Below are positions 35,404 through 46,699 of a stretch of DNA of 64,000 nucleotides, piece by piece. Below the pieces are notes generated by a model. The model had not been told where the DNA came from. It searched no databases and saw nothing but the letters and a program-made list of their open reading frames with translations. Numbering within the stretch: the first letter of the stretch is position 1; each line of letters begins with the position of its first letter. The stretch comes from Buddleja alternifolia (lineage: Eukaryota > Streptophyta > Magnoliopsida > Lamiales > Scrophulariaceae): assembly GCA_019426215.1 (NCBI GenBank), contig CM033400.1, positions 25,652,568-25,716,567 of the forward strand, written 5' to 3'. Position numbers and translations under genes: made by a program.

Positions 35404-36914
35404 TGACACGTGTGATTCCTAGCAAGTGTACTAGGTCGTGCAATGTAATAAAGTGGACAATGAGCCCGGGTGTGTATCGTCTCCACAGGGACAATTGGAT
35501 TCGATGCTCGTAATTGCTATGTTACCCAACTCTAAGCTAAATCAAAATATAAGATGAGAGATGTTTGAACTATGAAATAAACTAAGGATAACTATATGAA
35601 AACAAGGTAATAAATCAAATGGGAAGAGATGATTGGGTTATGATCCTACTATACTCTATTTTATGCTCATAAACTCTCAATTACCCGGATTATTAGAACG
35701 CTCTTGTTATGGCAAAACCCCGAAGGTATCATTACTCAATCTCTTGAAATAACAAGCCTATACTAGTCAACAACTCCCTATATCTCTATAGCGAAGATTG
35801 AATCAAAGGGATCCTTGCTTACGAAGATCCTACATTCACTCGGGTCATCTTATCACAAAAAGCCACACAACGCAATTGATTCTATCTCTAGTCAATTGTT
35901 ACGTTATGATGTTTGATTTTACGATCTACCTTTATCTATCTCCTCTCGGTCTCAAGACAAAGCACTATATCAAACACATGGTGATCAAGCATATGCAAAC
36001 ATTAATCATAAAAATCAAATATGTAACAAGAATGCAATTAATCCGGAAACTAAGAATTTATTAAACACAAAACATGACAAAGTATTCACATAACCCAATC
36101 AAGTAAGTACTTAGTTCATAATTGTAACAAAGAGAAATTCAAAACCCCTAAAAGACATAGCTAAGAACTATTCTAAAAGGGGGAATTGAAGAAGTCCCTA
36201 TCACAAGAAGTGAATCCAAGCTTTGATGATGATAATTGACTCTTCAAGCTTTCTTAGGACTTGTCATGGCTTCCTTGGGTCTTGGAGAGCTAGAAAAGCC
36301 CCTTTGGTGGGTGAAAAGTCTGTCAATCCTCTCAAAAACTGACCTAAAACCCTATTTGTAGGTGGTAGAGCTAGAAAAGCCCCTTTGGTGGGTGAAAAGT
36401 CTGTCAATCCTCTCAAAAACTGACCTAAAACCCTATTTGTAGGTGGCTGTACGCGGATATAAAAATTAGGGATCGAAAAAGTGGACTGCGGTCTAATTTG
36501 GCACTGGATTTTCGGACGCGGTCTTCTGACGTAAAATTCGCAGCTTTAGTATTTTGATCATAAATATCTCTAGAAATTTTGGATTGAGGTGATTCAAGTT
36601 TCTATGCGAAGCAAATACCAAGATCTACAATATTGGAGAAGAAATCTTAGTCTGATTCGTCATGTAAGGGGATGAAAACCTCGTTTCTCTATAACCATTG
36701 TGTAAAATATTTCGTCAACTATCTTCTTTTGTTTCTTTCTTCAATTTCAAGCTCAATTTGGATCTCTTTTCTCGTCTTTCAAGCGGAATTAACTTTTATC
36801 CTACAAAACAAAATATATACCAATCAAAGCATTATGAGGGATAAAAAGTGATCAAAGTAACGATCAAATCATATTAAAATGGGGCATAAAATACTGTAAA
36901 ATATGAACTTATCA
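35404..36914 (-). mobile_element. Tat/Athila-type solo LTR, minus strand
   Basis: On minus it starts TGATAAGTTCATATTTTACA and ends CACACGTGTCA. Near the 3' end it carries GTCCCTGTGGAGACGATACA and CACCCGGGCTCATTG, a pattern of Tat/Athila LTR ends. Flanks ATGG (left) and ATTGG (right) look like a decayed target-site duplication, since the uninterrupted LTR reads TTGACTGGG. A direct duplication of about 88 bp occurs at about 36288-36456 (AGAGCTAGAAAAGCCCC repeated). It is related to the LTR piece at 1858-2835. No coding sequence. Confidence 0.75.
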
Positions 36915-37023
36915 ATTGGGTTTCCACCATAAAATTCTTTGTCTTCTTTATTGCTTTTATTTTCCCATATTTTTTTTATATTTCCTTTTGCTATTTCACC
37001 ATTGAAAGCCGGGATTCCTAACA
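36915..37023 (+). repeat. 3' LTR of element A, third piece
   Basis: Matches 19213-19321 and ends GGGATTCCTAACA, followed by TGCTC, the target-site duplication of element A. Confidence 0.85.
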
Positions 37024-37028
37024 TGCTC

Positions 37029-37740
37029 TTCCTCACTAGGCAAGAGCCCTTTCTCAGATCTATATTCTAAATTGCATTAGGATGTGTTCTAAGCGAAGAT
37101 CTGAGAGGGACCCATCATCCTATTCAATCTATCTCCATAGATGTGAATTCTAAGGATGTATATGGATTCTCCTAGTCTTTGATGGAGAATATGTTTGATT
37201 TTTATGTCTTGATCCAAGTCAACGAGCCCACATCATTTCCTATAACTAGAGTACTTTCTACATATAATACCAGAAATGACATCTCGCTCCCACTGGCCTT
37301 TTTTTTTAGCACACACATGGTTCCTCTTCATAGCTAATGATATTATAATTCCAAATTATGTCATCACTGTGAAAATTCCAACCACGAGAGGTCTGCTTGA
37401 ATTTAGAAATGGATTTACACATCTTGTAGACCTTATGAGAATTGACCTCAGATATGAAACCCTTAAGCTATTCCATATGGATGTCCTCAATGAGGAATCC
37501 ATTCATGAACGAGTCTTCATATCCATATGCCAGATTTTCATAATCTTGGTATGTTCTATTGAAAGTAAGATTCTAATGCATTTGATTACAGATGTAGGAA
37601 AGGGTCTTGCTCACAGTCAATGCCCTTCTTTTGACTATACCCTTTCACCATCAGCATGGCCTTGCCATTCGAATCAATCTTTCTCTTACAGATGTATTCG
37701 CCTCCGATAGGTACATTACTCTTGGAGAGATCTACCAGAG
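37029..37740 (-). pseudogene. Decayed copia RT of element D
   Basis: Reading minus from about 37737: LVDLSKSNVPIGGEYICKRK, a MVKGYSQKKGIDCEQ stretch, then scraps ending in IGNDVG..LT near 37190 and a LRTH/NIDLRKGS tail, all typical of copia RT. It has many stops. Reading continues into 18772-18223 across the insertion of element A. Confidence 0.6.
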
Positions 37741-37744
37741 TCTA

Positions 37745-37957
37745 GGATTCAGACTGACTTGACTAGAAATTTGAGAAACAGAAGCTGATAGATCATCTAG
37801 GCGCTTATCAAAATGCTCCTTCATGGCCAGTTAGTTTGCCATAGTAGCATCATGCAGTTCTTGAAATTCTTTTCTGCATTCACCAACTGCCATTTGAGCA
37901 GCACCTTTCACATGACCGATTTGAGCGCTCATGTTCTGAGACTTGATCTTGGCTAAG
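37745..37957 (-). pseudogene. Fragment of a coding region, probably a Sirevirus third-ORF C-terminus
   Basis: One frame reads protein-like sequence with a single stop: AKIKSQNMSAQIGHVKGAAQ, then ECRKEFQELHDATMAN, stop, LAMKEHFDKRLDDLSASVSQ. It is helical and coiled-coil-like. Its S2-like orientation and position left of S2 suggest the lost C-terminus of the S2 third ORF, but neither S1 nor S2 retains that region for comparison. An origin in element D upstream of its RT is the alternative. Confidence 0.35.
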
Positions 37958-37993
37958 TGTTAGGAATTTCATGTTAGATGTTTTGATGATGAC
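37958..37993 (+). repeat. 36 bp head of a Sirevirus LTR
   Basis: TGTTAGGAATTTCATGTTAG and the next 16 bases match the start of the S1 LTR (minus end at 33577) but run on the plus strand, opposite to S1 and S2. It ends exactly where the Tat-type LTR palindrome begins. Confidence 0.7.
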
Positions 37994-38367
37994 TGATAAG
38001 AGGCATTTTTACGTGTTTTTAAGCCCCTTTGCGTTTATGTTTTAGGTTCATTTATCGCTTAATTCTTGCTACATGTGCGTTTAATTCGTGCATTAAGTGA
38101 TTTCAGGTCTTAAATGGATACAATCGAAGAACGGGATGAAAAACGACGTATAAAACAAGTTCAGGCCAATTTGCTTCTGTTGTCCGCGCCCAAGCGCCGA
38201 GAAATCGGGCGCCTACGTTTTTCATCCCGTTCTTCGATTGTATCCATTTAAGACCTGAAATCACTTAATGCACGAATTAAACGCACATGTAGCAAGAATT
38301 AAGCGATAAATGAACCTAAAACATAAATGCAAAGGGGCTTAAAAACACGTAAAAATGCCTCTTATCA
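37994..38367. repeat. Near-perfect palindrome of two Tat-type LTR starts
   Basis: Arms at 37994-38145 and 38216-38367 are 152 bp inverted copies with one visible mismatch (GCG versus GCA). Both start TGATAAGAGGCATTTTTACG at the outer ends. The 70 bp centre contains GCGCCCAAGCGCC and GGGCGCC. The right arm is the genuine 3' LTR start, being preceded by a purine tract on minus. The left arm has no matching purine tract and abuts a Sirevirus LTR head. Confidence 0.9.
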
Positions 38368-40250
38368 ACACCCCCACACTTATCAATTGCTCGTCCTCGA
38401 GCAATAAGAGTTCTAAGATAAGGAAACACATCAATCAAAGAGAGAAACAAAAAGAAAACTACCTAACTCACTTTCGTGGAGTAAACGTTGCATTAGCGAA
38501 TGCAACAAGCCTTTGAACCTTTGAGTCACCTCAAAGGACGAGTTATAGTCTCGTGAGGGTTTGCATATGATATACCCACAAAATCTAGTAAATTTTCAAT
38601 CATAACCAAATCAACATCTCAACATAATCAACAAGAATGAATGGCATAAAATCAACCTTTTAAAGCTCACAAGTATATATATACATATCAACTACTTTTG
38701 CTCATGTGACACTATACTTAAAAAGACTCCTTAGGGTGTAGTGAAAAATAAATCTAAGGCATTATAGTCGAGAGGCATCCTTACCAAATTTGGACATAAT
38801 CCCATATCTATAAACTTTTGTCAAAACACAAAGCACAAGAATCATAGAAAATCTCATGAGCCATTTAAATTTCATTATGTCAAACATTCAACTTTCAATT
38901 CGTATGAAACTTCCATTAAATCATTAAGGCTAGATCATGTGCAATTTTTATTCCATTAGGCTTTCTATGACGCCCAGTAACAAGTTTTAGATCAATGACT
39001 CCCAAACTAGATAGTTTTGGGGCATTAAGTGTAGAGACACTCCTACGGATTAATCACTCGAGTGTCAAAGGCCACGAAATAAAACTAGATCTTTTAAACA
39101 AATCACTTCTTTTTGGCTTGAGCTTAGCTCAAATTAGCATAATATACAGTATATAGGCATGAAACTTATCACCTCCGGTACGTATTAGCCTGACCACTTT
39201 GGTCATACCAAAATTCAAACTTTTCATTCATTGTTTAGCATATAAAATTACTACTTAACTTAAACTTATGAGAAATCTAAGTTAATATTTCTGGGAAAAA
39301 CTCCCTTAAGGTGTCTCAAGATGGTTATCCTCTCAACTCCTCTACCCTCGATTCATTGTGCAATGTGAATCATCTAAAGAATCAATCCTAGTCTAGTGTC
39401 TCCACGAGCAATTTCAAAGAATATAATTCCATTATAATTCAAATTATTCAAGAGATCATGCCATTCTCCAAGTCAATCAATTTCAATGCATCAATTGGAA
39501 GGACTAAAATTTTTTTTTTTTTATACTTTGATTTTCAACAAAGAAGCATATAAATATGATAGCAAACAACTTTCCCCCAAACTCAAGTTACAAATTAGGA
39601 TTGCATCATCAAAGTTCAAAATAAGTACTCTTCTACCCCCAAACTTAATCCAACATTGACCCCAATGTTGTTATGACAAGCATACACAAAGTACAAGACA
39701 CTTAAACCAAGGATATTGAACAACATCCTTAAAATTCCAAATAAATATCCATAGCTTCCTCTCCTCTCGAGTACAATACACATCTCTTAAACTGGGGTCC
39801 AAATGTGCATTTATCTAACACTTCAACTCTTTCTTAACCATCAAGCATAAGACACATACATGCTAAAAGTGCATGCTTGAACACACAAAGAAAAAATTAA
39901 ACAAAACAAAAACAAAAGCAAAAAGAAAAAGAAAAGAAAACTTACAAACTTGGGTTGCCTCCAAAGAAGCGCTCTTTTAAGTCATTAGCTTGACTTTACG
40001 AGTTATTTAAGGCGGTTTCCGAATGAATGCCTTGTTCATTCTCCAAGTAGGGATGAATTCGGCCGGTGTTAATAGAAGCATTGGACCCATCACTCTTTCT
40101 TCCACTGCACCGAGTGATGACTTGGACTATTCTCCAAGTTATAAGTAGATGGCCATTTTTCTTCACCCATCGAGATGGAAAACTTGGAGTTTGTGATGTA
40201 GAACTCGAGGAGGTTATGGTTCTTCTTTCCTGAAAAAGCTCAACACTAAC
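38368..40250 (-). mobile_element. 3' non-coding region of a Tat/Athila-type Ty3/gypsy element
   Basis: On minus it runs toward the LTR start at 38367. It includes AGCGCTTCTTTGGAGGCAAC then CCAAG (39973-39949), a sequence widely conserved downstream of pol in these lineages. Near the LTR it has TTGCTCGAGGACGAGCAA (38405-38388), then the purine tract AAGTGTGGGGGTGTT (38382-38368). Between them is about 1.5 kb of AT-rich sequence with no ORF. No pol is present, so only the 3' end remains. Confidence 0.7.
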
Positions 40251-40500
40251 AGGATCAAAAGCATCAATGCGTAAAGATAATGTAGAATCAATGGATGCTT
40301 AAAAACCTCATAGTTATCACAAATAACCATGGTCATCTCTACACTAGAGGACAACTTACTATCATGGGCACTAATGACCTCTATACCGTGGAGAGGGAAG
40401 AAGATACCAAAGAATCTGGTAAAGGCTCGAGCGTCCTTTCCTCAACGTCGGCTTCTTTGATATCAATTCTTCGATAAAAATGGGGACGGGTATCGCTTGA
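40251..40500. other. Unassigned junction between Tat remnant and S2
   Basis: No family was recognised. A 60-codon plus frame at 40295-40477 is not convincing. The boundary between the two elements lies somewhere here. Confidence 0.4.
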
Positions 40501-40904
40501 ATGTTAGGAGGGCGACGCTGAAGCGATGACACCTTCATAGAAATCCTCTCATTTTCATTTCCTCAATGATCATTAGAGCCTCCTTAATTGGTCCTTCTAT
40601 GTGGTTGTGACGTTGGCCTTAGTTTATTTTCTAGTAGTATTAATGAGGTATCAACCTTGTATCGACGATTTAACTTAGATGGAGTAAGTAAGATAGTAGT
40701 TATGGTATAGCTTATAGTTGGTCCCTGCGGATACGTAAACGCTGGACGCTTAGAAATCCACTTTACTACTACGCGACTTAGTTCTCTTGCTAGGATTTTG
40801 TAGTGTCATTGGCTATCGGGCCGACGGCGATGGAGAGTTGTTTGAAATTGTATTTCCAACTCGTCAAGCGTTGAGTGTCTCGTTCTCTGGCGGCATAATA
40901 GAAT
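40501..40904 (-). pseudogene. Decayed continuation of the S2 third ORF
   Basis: After the stop at about 40905 a neighbouring frame remains protein-like for a while (YTPDVNSIMPPENETLNA near 40900-40860), then degrades into many stops. It has no recognisable similarity to the S1 C-terminal half. Confidence 0.35.
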
Positions 40905-42721
40905 TCACATCTGGAGTATATCCGCGCGGGAGAAATCGATGACACGAGGAGGAGGTCCCGTTAGCGTAGCAACAATGGCAATCGCTTCTGTTGGGATGGG
41001 GGCCACTTCTATCGACCGCTCAACATTTAAAGTCGCTTCACTAGCTGATGAGGTTTCAGCGTCAGGAAGGCCTTGAGATGCTTCCTTAGCAATATCAACA
41101 ACAGTTGCCATATCCACATCGACTTCAACTGGAATCTCGGATGAAAGAGGGGCATCAGCGATTGGTGCCTCTTAAGGTATATCTTGAGCTGATACATGTA
41201 AGCGATTGAGAAAAGCAAGCAAAATTTTCACTAAGTAGAAATTTAGAAAAGAAAAGACTAAATTGCTTACCCTGAGGAATATCATCGACTCTTTCAGTCG
41301 CTTGATCTGTTTCTTGGACAGGTTCCTCAGGCTCTGGGAGAACTTCTTCTGGATCTAAGTCGAGAAAAGAAGTTATAGGATCAGCACGAATGGGAATATC
41401 TAATTCTTCAAGAGTGTTGAGAACATATTGAATATCTGCTTCACATTGTGTCGAAACAGTTTTTATCCTAGCGTTAGAAATTAACGAGGAAAGGATAAAC
41501 TAATTTGCTTAGAAAATACTTACTCTGAACACTAGAAAGCCTCTCAGATTGAGTAGCGACTTGAGGAGCTGAGCTGATTTCGGGAACAGCGTCAGAAGGA
41601 GGAACGCTTATTGACTCTTTAAGCGCTGGTTTCGCTGAAGCGCTAGAGGATGTTGCGGGAGTAGAAAGAGGAGTATGTCTTCATGCAAGCGTTACTTCTT
41701 CTTCTTCCTCGGGAACGGAAAAGATAAACGCTAGAGGAGGCGATGGAGATTTAGGAGAGGGAAAAGGAGAAGGAATCTTTTGCTTCTTTTTGGGCTCCGT
41801 CTGCTTCTTCTTGGGTTCAGGCTTTTGTTTCTTTGCTGGCTTGGATGGCTCAGCGACTTTGAGAACTATCTTTCTCTTAGGTGGCTTGACCACCACTTCT
41901 TCTTCAGATGAAGAGGATGATGACGAAGAGGAAGACGCTTGATCTTCATCATCACTACGAAAAAATCCTAAAGGAAGAAGTCGCCCACGCTCTTCTTTTG
42001 GAACAGCTGCACCACCTATCTTTGTATAACAGCAAGCGCTAAGAATACGACTTAGCACAATCCCATAAGGCTTGGGATTCACCGACTTGGCCATCGTTGC
42101 TTTGAAGCGATTAAAAACGTAGAGAGACCAATTTACCTTTAATTTGGTCAGAATGGACACCATCATCTTGTACTATATATTTATAACTTGATCGAATGTC
42201 CCTTTTCTGCATTCGATCATTTTTGAGCATATATCCGCGAGAATAACGTATTCTCCCTTCATATCGTTCTTCTTGAAGTTCGGCTCGTACGCAGTATCAA
42301 CATCTTCTTTCTTGACCAATTCCCAAACTTTTGTAGCATCTCCGAGAGTGACTTGTTCCACCTCAGTACCATCATTGGGTAGAACCAACAATGAAGAAAT
42401 TAAGGAAGGAGTAAGAACAAAAGTCTCTTTAGCAAAAGGGAAGACGCAGGATATGGAATTTCCGTCTTCAGAAATCTGGGCATTGTTGAAAAAGTAGAGA
42501 GGTTCGTCTTCAAAGTAGTTGAAAATAGTAGTGATCATATCTCTCATACCAAATTCTTGAACGAGTGGAAGAATCGTTCGAAGAGGAAAGTTCTGGTTAT
42601 CAAACAGGTAGTCCCAGTTAATCAGAAATCCGGCATTAACCGTGACTGGTTTTTCAGCACGGGAAGTTTTTTCGGTAGCAGACTTGGATGATTTGGAAGA
42701 TATTGAAGCTTTGGGTGCCAT
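40905..42721 (-). pseudogene. Third ORF of S2 (env-like position), intron-like interruptions
   Basis: Starts MAPKASISSK at 42721. The N-terminal part aligns with the S1 third ORF. Premature stops are a TAG at about 42173 (where S1 has Gln) and a TGA near 41679. The middle is Ser- and Lys-rich (SSSSSSSSSSEEEVVVKPPK). Two GT-AG segments, about 41523-41436 and 41270-41189, interrupt it. Both begin with GTAAGT or GTAAGC, and removing them keeps the frame, linking ...ERLSSVQ to IQYVLNTLEELDIP and ...VDDIPQ to the VDVDMATVVDIAKEA region. The last region matches VDMANIVAIAHEA of S1, which has no such gaps. Function unknown; no membrane segment seen. Confidence 0.5.
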
Positions 42722-42890
42722 TGCTGAAAGTTTGAGTTTTTGAGAGAGAGAAGTATTTGCCTTGAGAGAGATAAAGATCTTTACAGTAGAGAGAATTTGA
42801 AAAAGTGATAAAGTCTGACTGTAAAAATCTTGAAGGGGTTAATAGAGACAAAAAGTAACTTCTCAATGGCTAAGATTTTGACACGTGGAC
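42722..42890 (-). promoter_or_regulatory. Promoter-like leader of the S2 third ORF
   Basis: G-box CCACGTGTC at 42888-42880, about 159 bases before the ATG, then a pyrimidine-rich leader with CTCTCTCAAAAAC (about 42749-42737). The arrangement mirrors that before the S1 third ORF, although the intervening sequence has diverged. Activity is inferred only. Confidence 0.4.
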
Positions 42891-43589
42891 AGTCAAAGAG
42901 TTTGAATTTTGAAAGGAGTCAAATCTGATACGTTTTGAGAAAAATATGGATGCAAAAAGTGCGGTAAAATAGTTTATAAGTTACCAAAAAGAGCGAAATT
43001 TTGGGATCTGCAGTTACCAAATTAATTGAAAAACGTTTGAAAAGATTTGAAATTTTCAGCGTGAAGTACACGCGCCTGATAGTACACTGACACGTAATCA
43101 GACCCGTGCAGACCTGAACTGTCTCGATTTTAGATAAAGGTCAATAACCGTCAATTTGATTTGATAGACACGTGTGAGTAGTTATCAAATCTAATCTTTT
43201 GTACTTATCCACACGTTTCATTTTAACGATGAAAACTATGCATGAATTTTAAAATAATTTCTTAGCGTTAACGTGGGAATCTCTTTAACGCTTAAGACCT
43301 TTGGAGAACAAATTTATTTTGTAAAGTTTCAGATAAAATCAATCGCTTGAATTTATAAATGACATTTTTATTTAGAGATTGACTTTGTCATGCATGAAGA
43401 TAAGTGCTAGTGATCAGTGCATATATTTTTAAAATGATTTTTTGATTACAGTCGCTTATAAATTGTTATAAGTACAATTTTAAAGTTCCCTCTAAAATTG
43501 ATGACTTATTTCAGATTTTTGTCAAAACGCTTTAGACATAAACATACGGTGGATTCCCCCTAAATTCTATGCCTATTAAATATGATGCT
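42891..43589 (-). other. Non-coding segment of S2 between RNase H and third ORF
   Basis: About 0.7 kb, AT-rich, no ORF. It is the positional equivalent of 26300-27240 in S1. Confidence 0.5.
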
Positions 43590-45275
43590 TTATGATTTAG
43601 CGTTTAAATCAATCATACCTAATTCACTTCTCAAAGTGAGAAAGCGTTGTTCGTTGAGCGCTTTGGTGAAGACATCTGCCAATTGTTTGTCAGTTCCAAT
43701 GAAGTACATGTAGATATCTTTCTTTTGAACATGGTCACGCAAGAAATGGTATCTAATGTCAATGTGTTTAGTTCTAGAATGAAGGAAAGGATTTTGGGTC
43801 ATAGCTAAAGCGTTTTGGTTATCACAATGGATTGGGGTAGGTCCTAGGATGATTCCATAGTCTCTAAGTTGTTGCCTCATCCAAAGAATTTGTGCACAAC
43901 AGCTCCCAGCGGCTACATATTCTGCATCAGCGGTAGAAGTCGCTATGGATTGTTGTTTCTTACTATGCGACAAAACTAGTCTATCACCTAGAAATTGACA
44001 TGTACCACTAGTACTTTTTCTATCTATTTTGCATCCTGCAAAATCTGCGTCTGAATAACCAATTAGTTCAAAAGGAGAGTCCCGTGGATACCATAAGCCC
44101 ACATTTTGTGTGCCTTTTAGGTATTTAAGGATTCTCTTGGCAGCATTTAAGTGTGATTCTCTAGGATCAGCTTGAAAGCGTGCACACATGCATACCGAAA
44201 ACATAATATCCGGTCTACTTGTGGTAAGATAAAGAAGTGATCCAATGATACCTCTATAGTTAGTGATATCAATTTTCTTCCCACTTTCATCTTTATCTAA
44301 CTTAAGCATTTGGCTCATTGGAATTTTTCAAGATGATGCATTTTCCACACTAAATTTCTTAATCATGTCCTTTGTATATTTAACTTGGTTTATAAATATT
44401 TCATTAGGGAGTTGTTTAACTTGTAATCCTAAGAAGAAAGTTAATTCACCCATCATGCTCATTTCAAATTGATCTTGCATCATTTTCAAAAATTTCTCAC
44501 ACAATCGCTTATTTGTAAAACCAAATATAATATCATCAACATAAATTTGGACTAAGAGAATATCTTCATTATGGGTAATTTTAAATAACGTTGTGTCAAC
44601 GCTGCCTTTTGAAAAGCCTTTACCTATAAGGAAGATAGAGAGAGTGTCATACCATGCTCTTGGTGCTTGTTTAAGGCCATAGAGTGCTTTATCCAATTTG
44701 TAGACCATACTTTTGCCATGGTTGTTGATGAATCCTGGTGGTTGCTCCACATAGACTTCTTCTTGGAGTTTACCATTCAAGAAAGCACTCTTCCGTGAAT
44801 TTGTAGAAATCGGCAAACGCTAGGAACATCCTAATTGCTTCAAGACGGGCTACTGGGCATACGTCTCACCAAAATCAATACCCTCTTCTTGACAATAACC
44901 CTGAGGGACTAATCTGGCTTTGTTTCTTATGACAAAGCCATCTTCATCCATCTTGTTCCTAAACACCCATCTAGTCCCAATAACTCCTTGGTGAGTTGGT
45001 CTTGGTACTAGCGTCCAAACCTTGCTTCTCTCAAATTGGTTAAGCTCTTCTTGCATCAGTTCAATCCAACTTGAATCACTAAGCGCTTCATCCACTTTCT
45101 TTGGTTCCATTTGAGATAAGGAACTTGCGAACATGGCCTCATTAATTGTAGCTGATCTAGTTCTAAAAGGTGCTTCCATATCTCCAATTACTAGATCTGG
45201 TGGATGGTCTCTAAGCCATTTACGGTCTGGTTGGAAAGGGTTGAGAGACTCTTCGTTATCAATCGCTTGATCCAT
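43590..45275 (-). pseudogene. RT and RNase H of S2
   Basis: The linker and RT start (45275) include WIELMQEELNQFERSKVWTL and GTRWVFRNKMDEDGFVIRNK. A break near 44830 damages the segment before [18 protein letters not shown] then runs through [15 protein letters not shown] and the active site YVDD (44543-44532) to FFLGLQVKQ. After a stop or shift near 44320, RNase H reads intact from 44318: YSDADFAGCKIDRKS, STADAEYVAAGS, DNQNALAM, HIDIRYHFLRDHV, QLADVFTKAL, ending GMIDLNAKS at 43590. Catalytic residues are kept. Confidence 0.9.
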
Positions 45276-45349
45276 ATTTGTCTATTGTGCAGTCGCTTCA
45301 TTTTTTTCACAGTTCCAATTTGCTCTTGATGATCATTATCTTTCCATTG

Positions 45350-46183
45350 TTAGTTAGCATCATCAAACACCACATGAATGGATTCTTCAACCTTTGATTT
45401 GATCTTATTTAGGATGCGAAAACTCTTTCCATTCTTGGCATAGCCTAGAAAGATTCCCTCATCCGCTTTAGGATCAAAAGTCTTTAGGCTTTGGGATCCA
45501 TTGTTATGAATGAAACATTTTGAACCAAATATATGAAAATATGAAACATTAGGCTTACGTCCCTTCCACAACTCATATGGAGTCTTCTTCTGTTGCTTGT
45601 TGATCATGCACCGGTTCTGAGTGTAGCAAGCGGTGTTGATGGCTTCGGCCCAAAGTCTTTGAGGCAGCTTAGATTCTGCAAGCATTGTCCTAGCGGCTTC
45701 TTTAAGTGTTTTGTTCCGTCGCTCAGCAACTCCATTTTGTTGAGGTGTTCTCGGAGCAGAATACTCATGAAGTATTCCAAAATCTGTACAAAATTTCTCA
45801 ACAAATTGGTTAGTAAATTCAGTTCCTCTATCGCTTCTAATTCTCGTCACCTTTAGATCTTTTGAATTTTGCAGTTGACGGATTAGCGCTGTAAGCTTGA
45901 CACTAGTTTCATCTTTGGTTGCTAGAAATTCTACCCATGTATAGCGAGAAAAATCATCAACTATTACTAGCGAGTACTTTTTACCACTAACACTCATGAT
46001 TTGAATAGGACCAAACAAATCTAAATGCAATAGTTCAAGAACTCTAGAACTAGATAGACATGGTCTCTTCTTAAAAGATGATTTAACTTGTTTACCCATT
46101 TGACATGCATCACATAAGCGATTCTTTTGAAAGGAACCCTTAGGTAATCCCTCTACAAGATTTAGCGATATTAACTGAGACAT
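45350..46183 (-). pseudogene. Integrase of S2, open across the core
   Basis: 278 uninterrupted codons with the zinc-binding remnant CDACQMGK and the catalytic triad in context: LDLFGPIQ (Asp), RIRSDRGTEF (Asp) and NGVAERRNK (Glu). Then come TPYELWKGRKPNVSYFHIFG and DEGIFLGYAKNGKS. It would join the DNA copy to the target. It is separated from protease and RT by stops or shifts, so it is called broken with respect to the polyprotein, but the core itself appears intact. Confidence 0.9.
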
Positions 46184-46256
46184 TGCCTTAAAAGTTGAGG
46201 TGATTCATTTTTCTATGCCATAACCAACCCAATTCATTTTGACTTTTAGCAACAAA

Positions 46257-46652
46257 TCATGTGGGGTTGTTATCAAATGTAGAATCCCAATCCACTAAAT
46301 ACACATTATTTGTTCTTTTTCCTCTTAATTTAGTAGACTTAATCTTAGCGTCGTTGACATAGCAGAAGTAGCTTGAAAATTTAACATCAAAGCCTTTATC
46401 ACAAAATTGACTAATTCTCAACAAATTATGCTTAAAACCCTCAACATAATATGCATCACTGATCATGATGTTGCCCTTATGCATGATACCTATACCTTGG
46501 GTTTTACCTTTGCAGTTATCACCGAATATAACTTGAGGACCGTTGGTTGTACGATAGTTGATCAAGAGATCCTTTGAGCTAATCATGTGCCTCGACGACC
46601 CACTATCGATGTACCAAACTGAAGTATCGGTGTTGGCTTTAGGTACATGCAT
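46257..46652 (-). pseudogene. Protease of S2
   Basis: Starts MHVPKANTDTS and has WYIDSGSSRHM, the aspartic protease motif, then VIFGDNCKGKTQGIG and HNLLRISQFCDKGF. It ends in a stop after DWDSTFDNNPT, where S1 continues into the pre-integrase motif. Confidence 0.85.
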
Positions 46653-46699
46653 TTAAAGGGCAGTTCTAATTCTTTTTAGGTACCCGTGTTGTTTTGGTT

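Larger units (their letters stand above)
18773..37023 (+). mobile_element. Ty1/copia element A with nested insertions
   Basis: A perfect 5 bp duplication TGCTC flanks it (18768-18772 and 37024-37028). Layout: 5' LTR 18773-19321, primer-binding site, gag, partial protease, purine tract, and a 3' LTR starting at 20765. The 3' LTR is cut by element BC at 20889 and by a Tat-type solo LTR at 35404. Without insertions, the internal region is only about 1.44 kb and lacks integrase, RT and RNase H. Element A is therefore non-autonomous and would have used enzymes of a relative. It inserted into element D. Confidence 0.85.
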
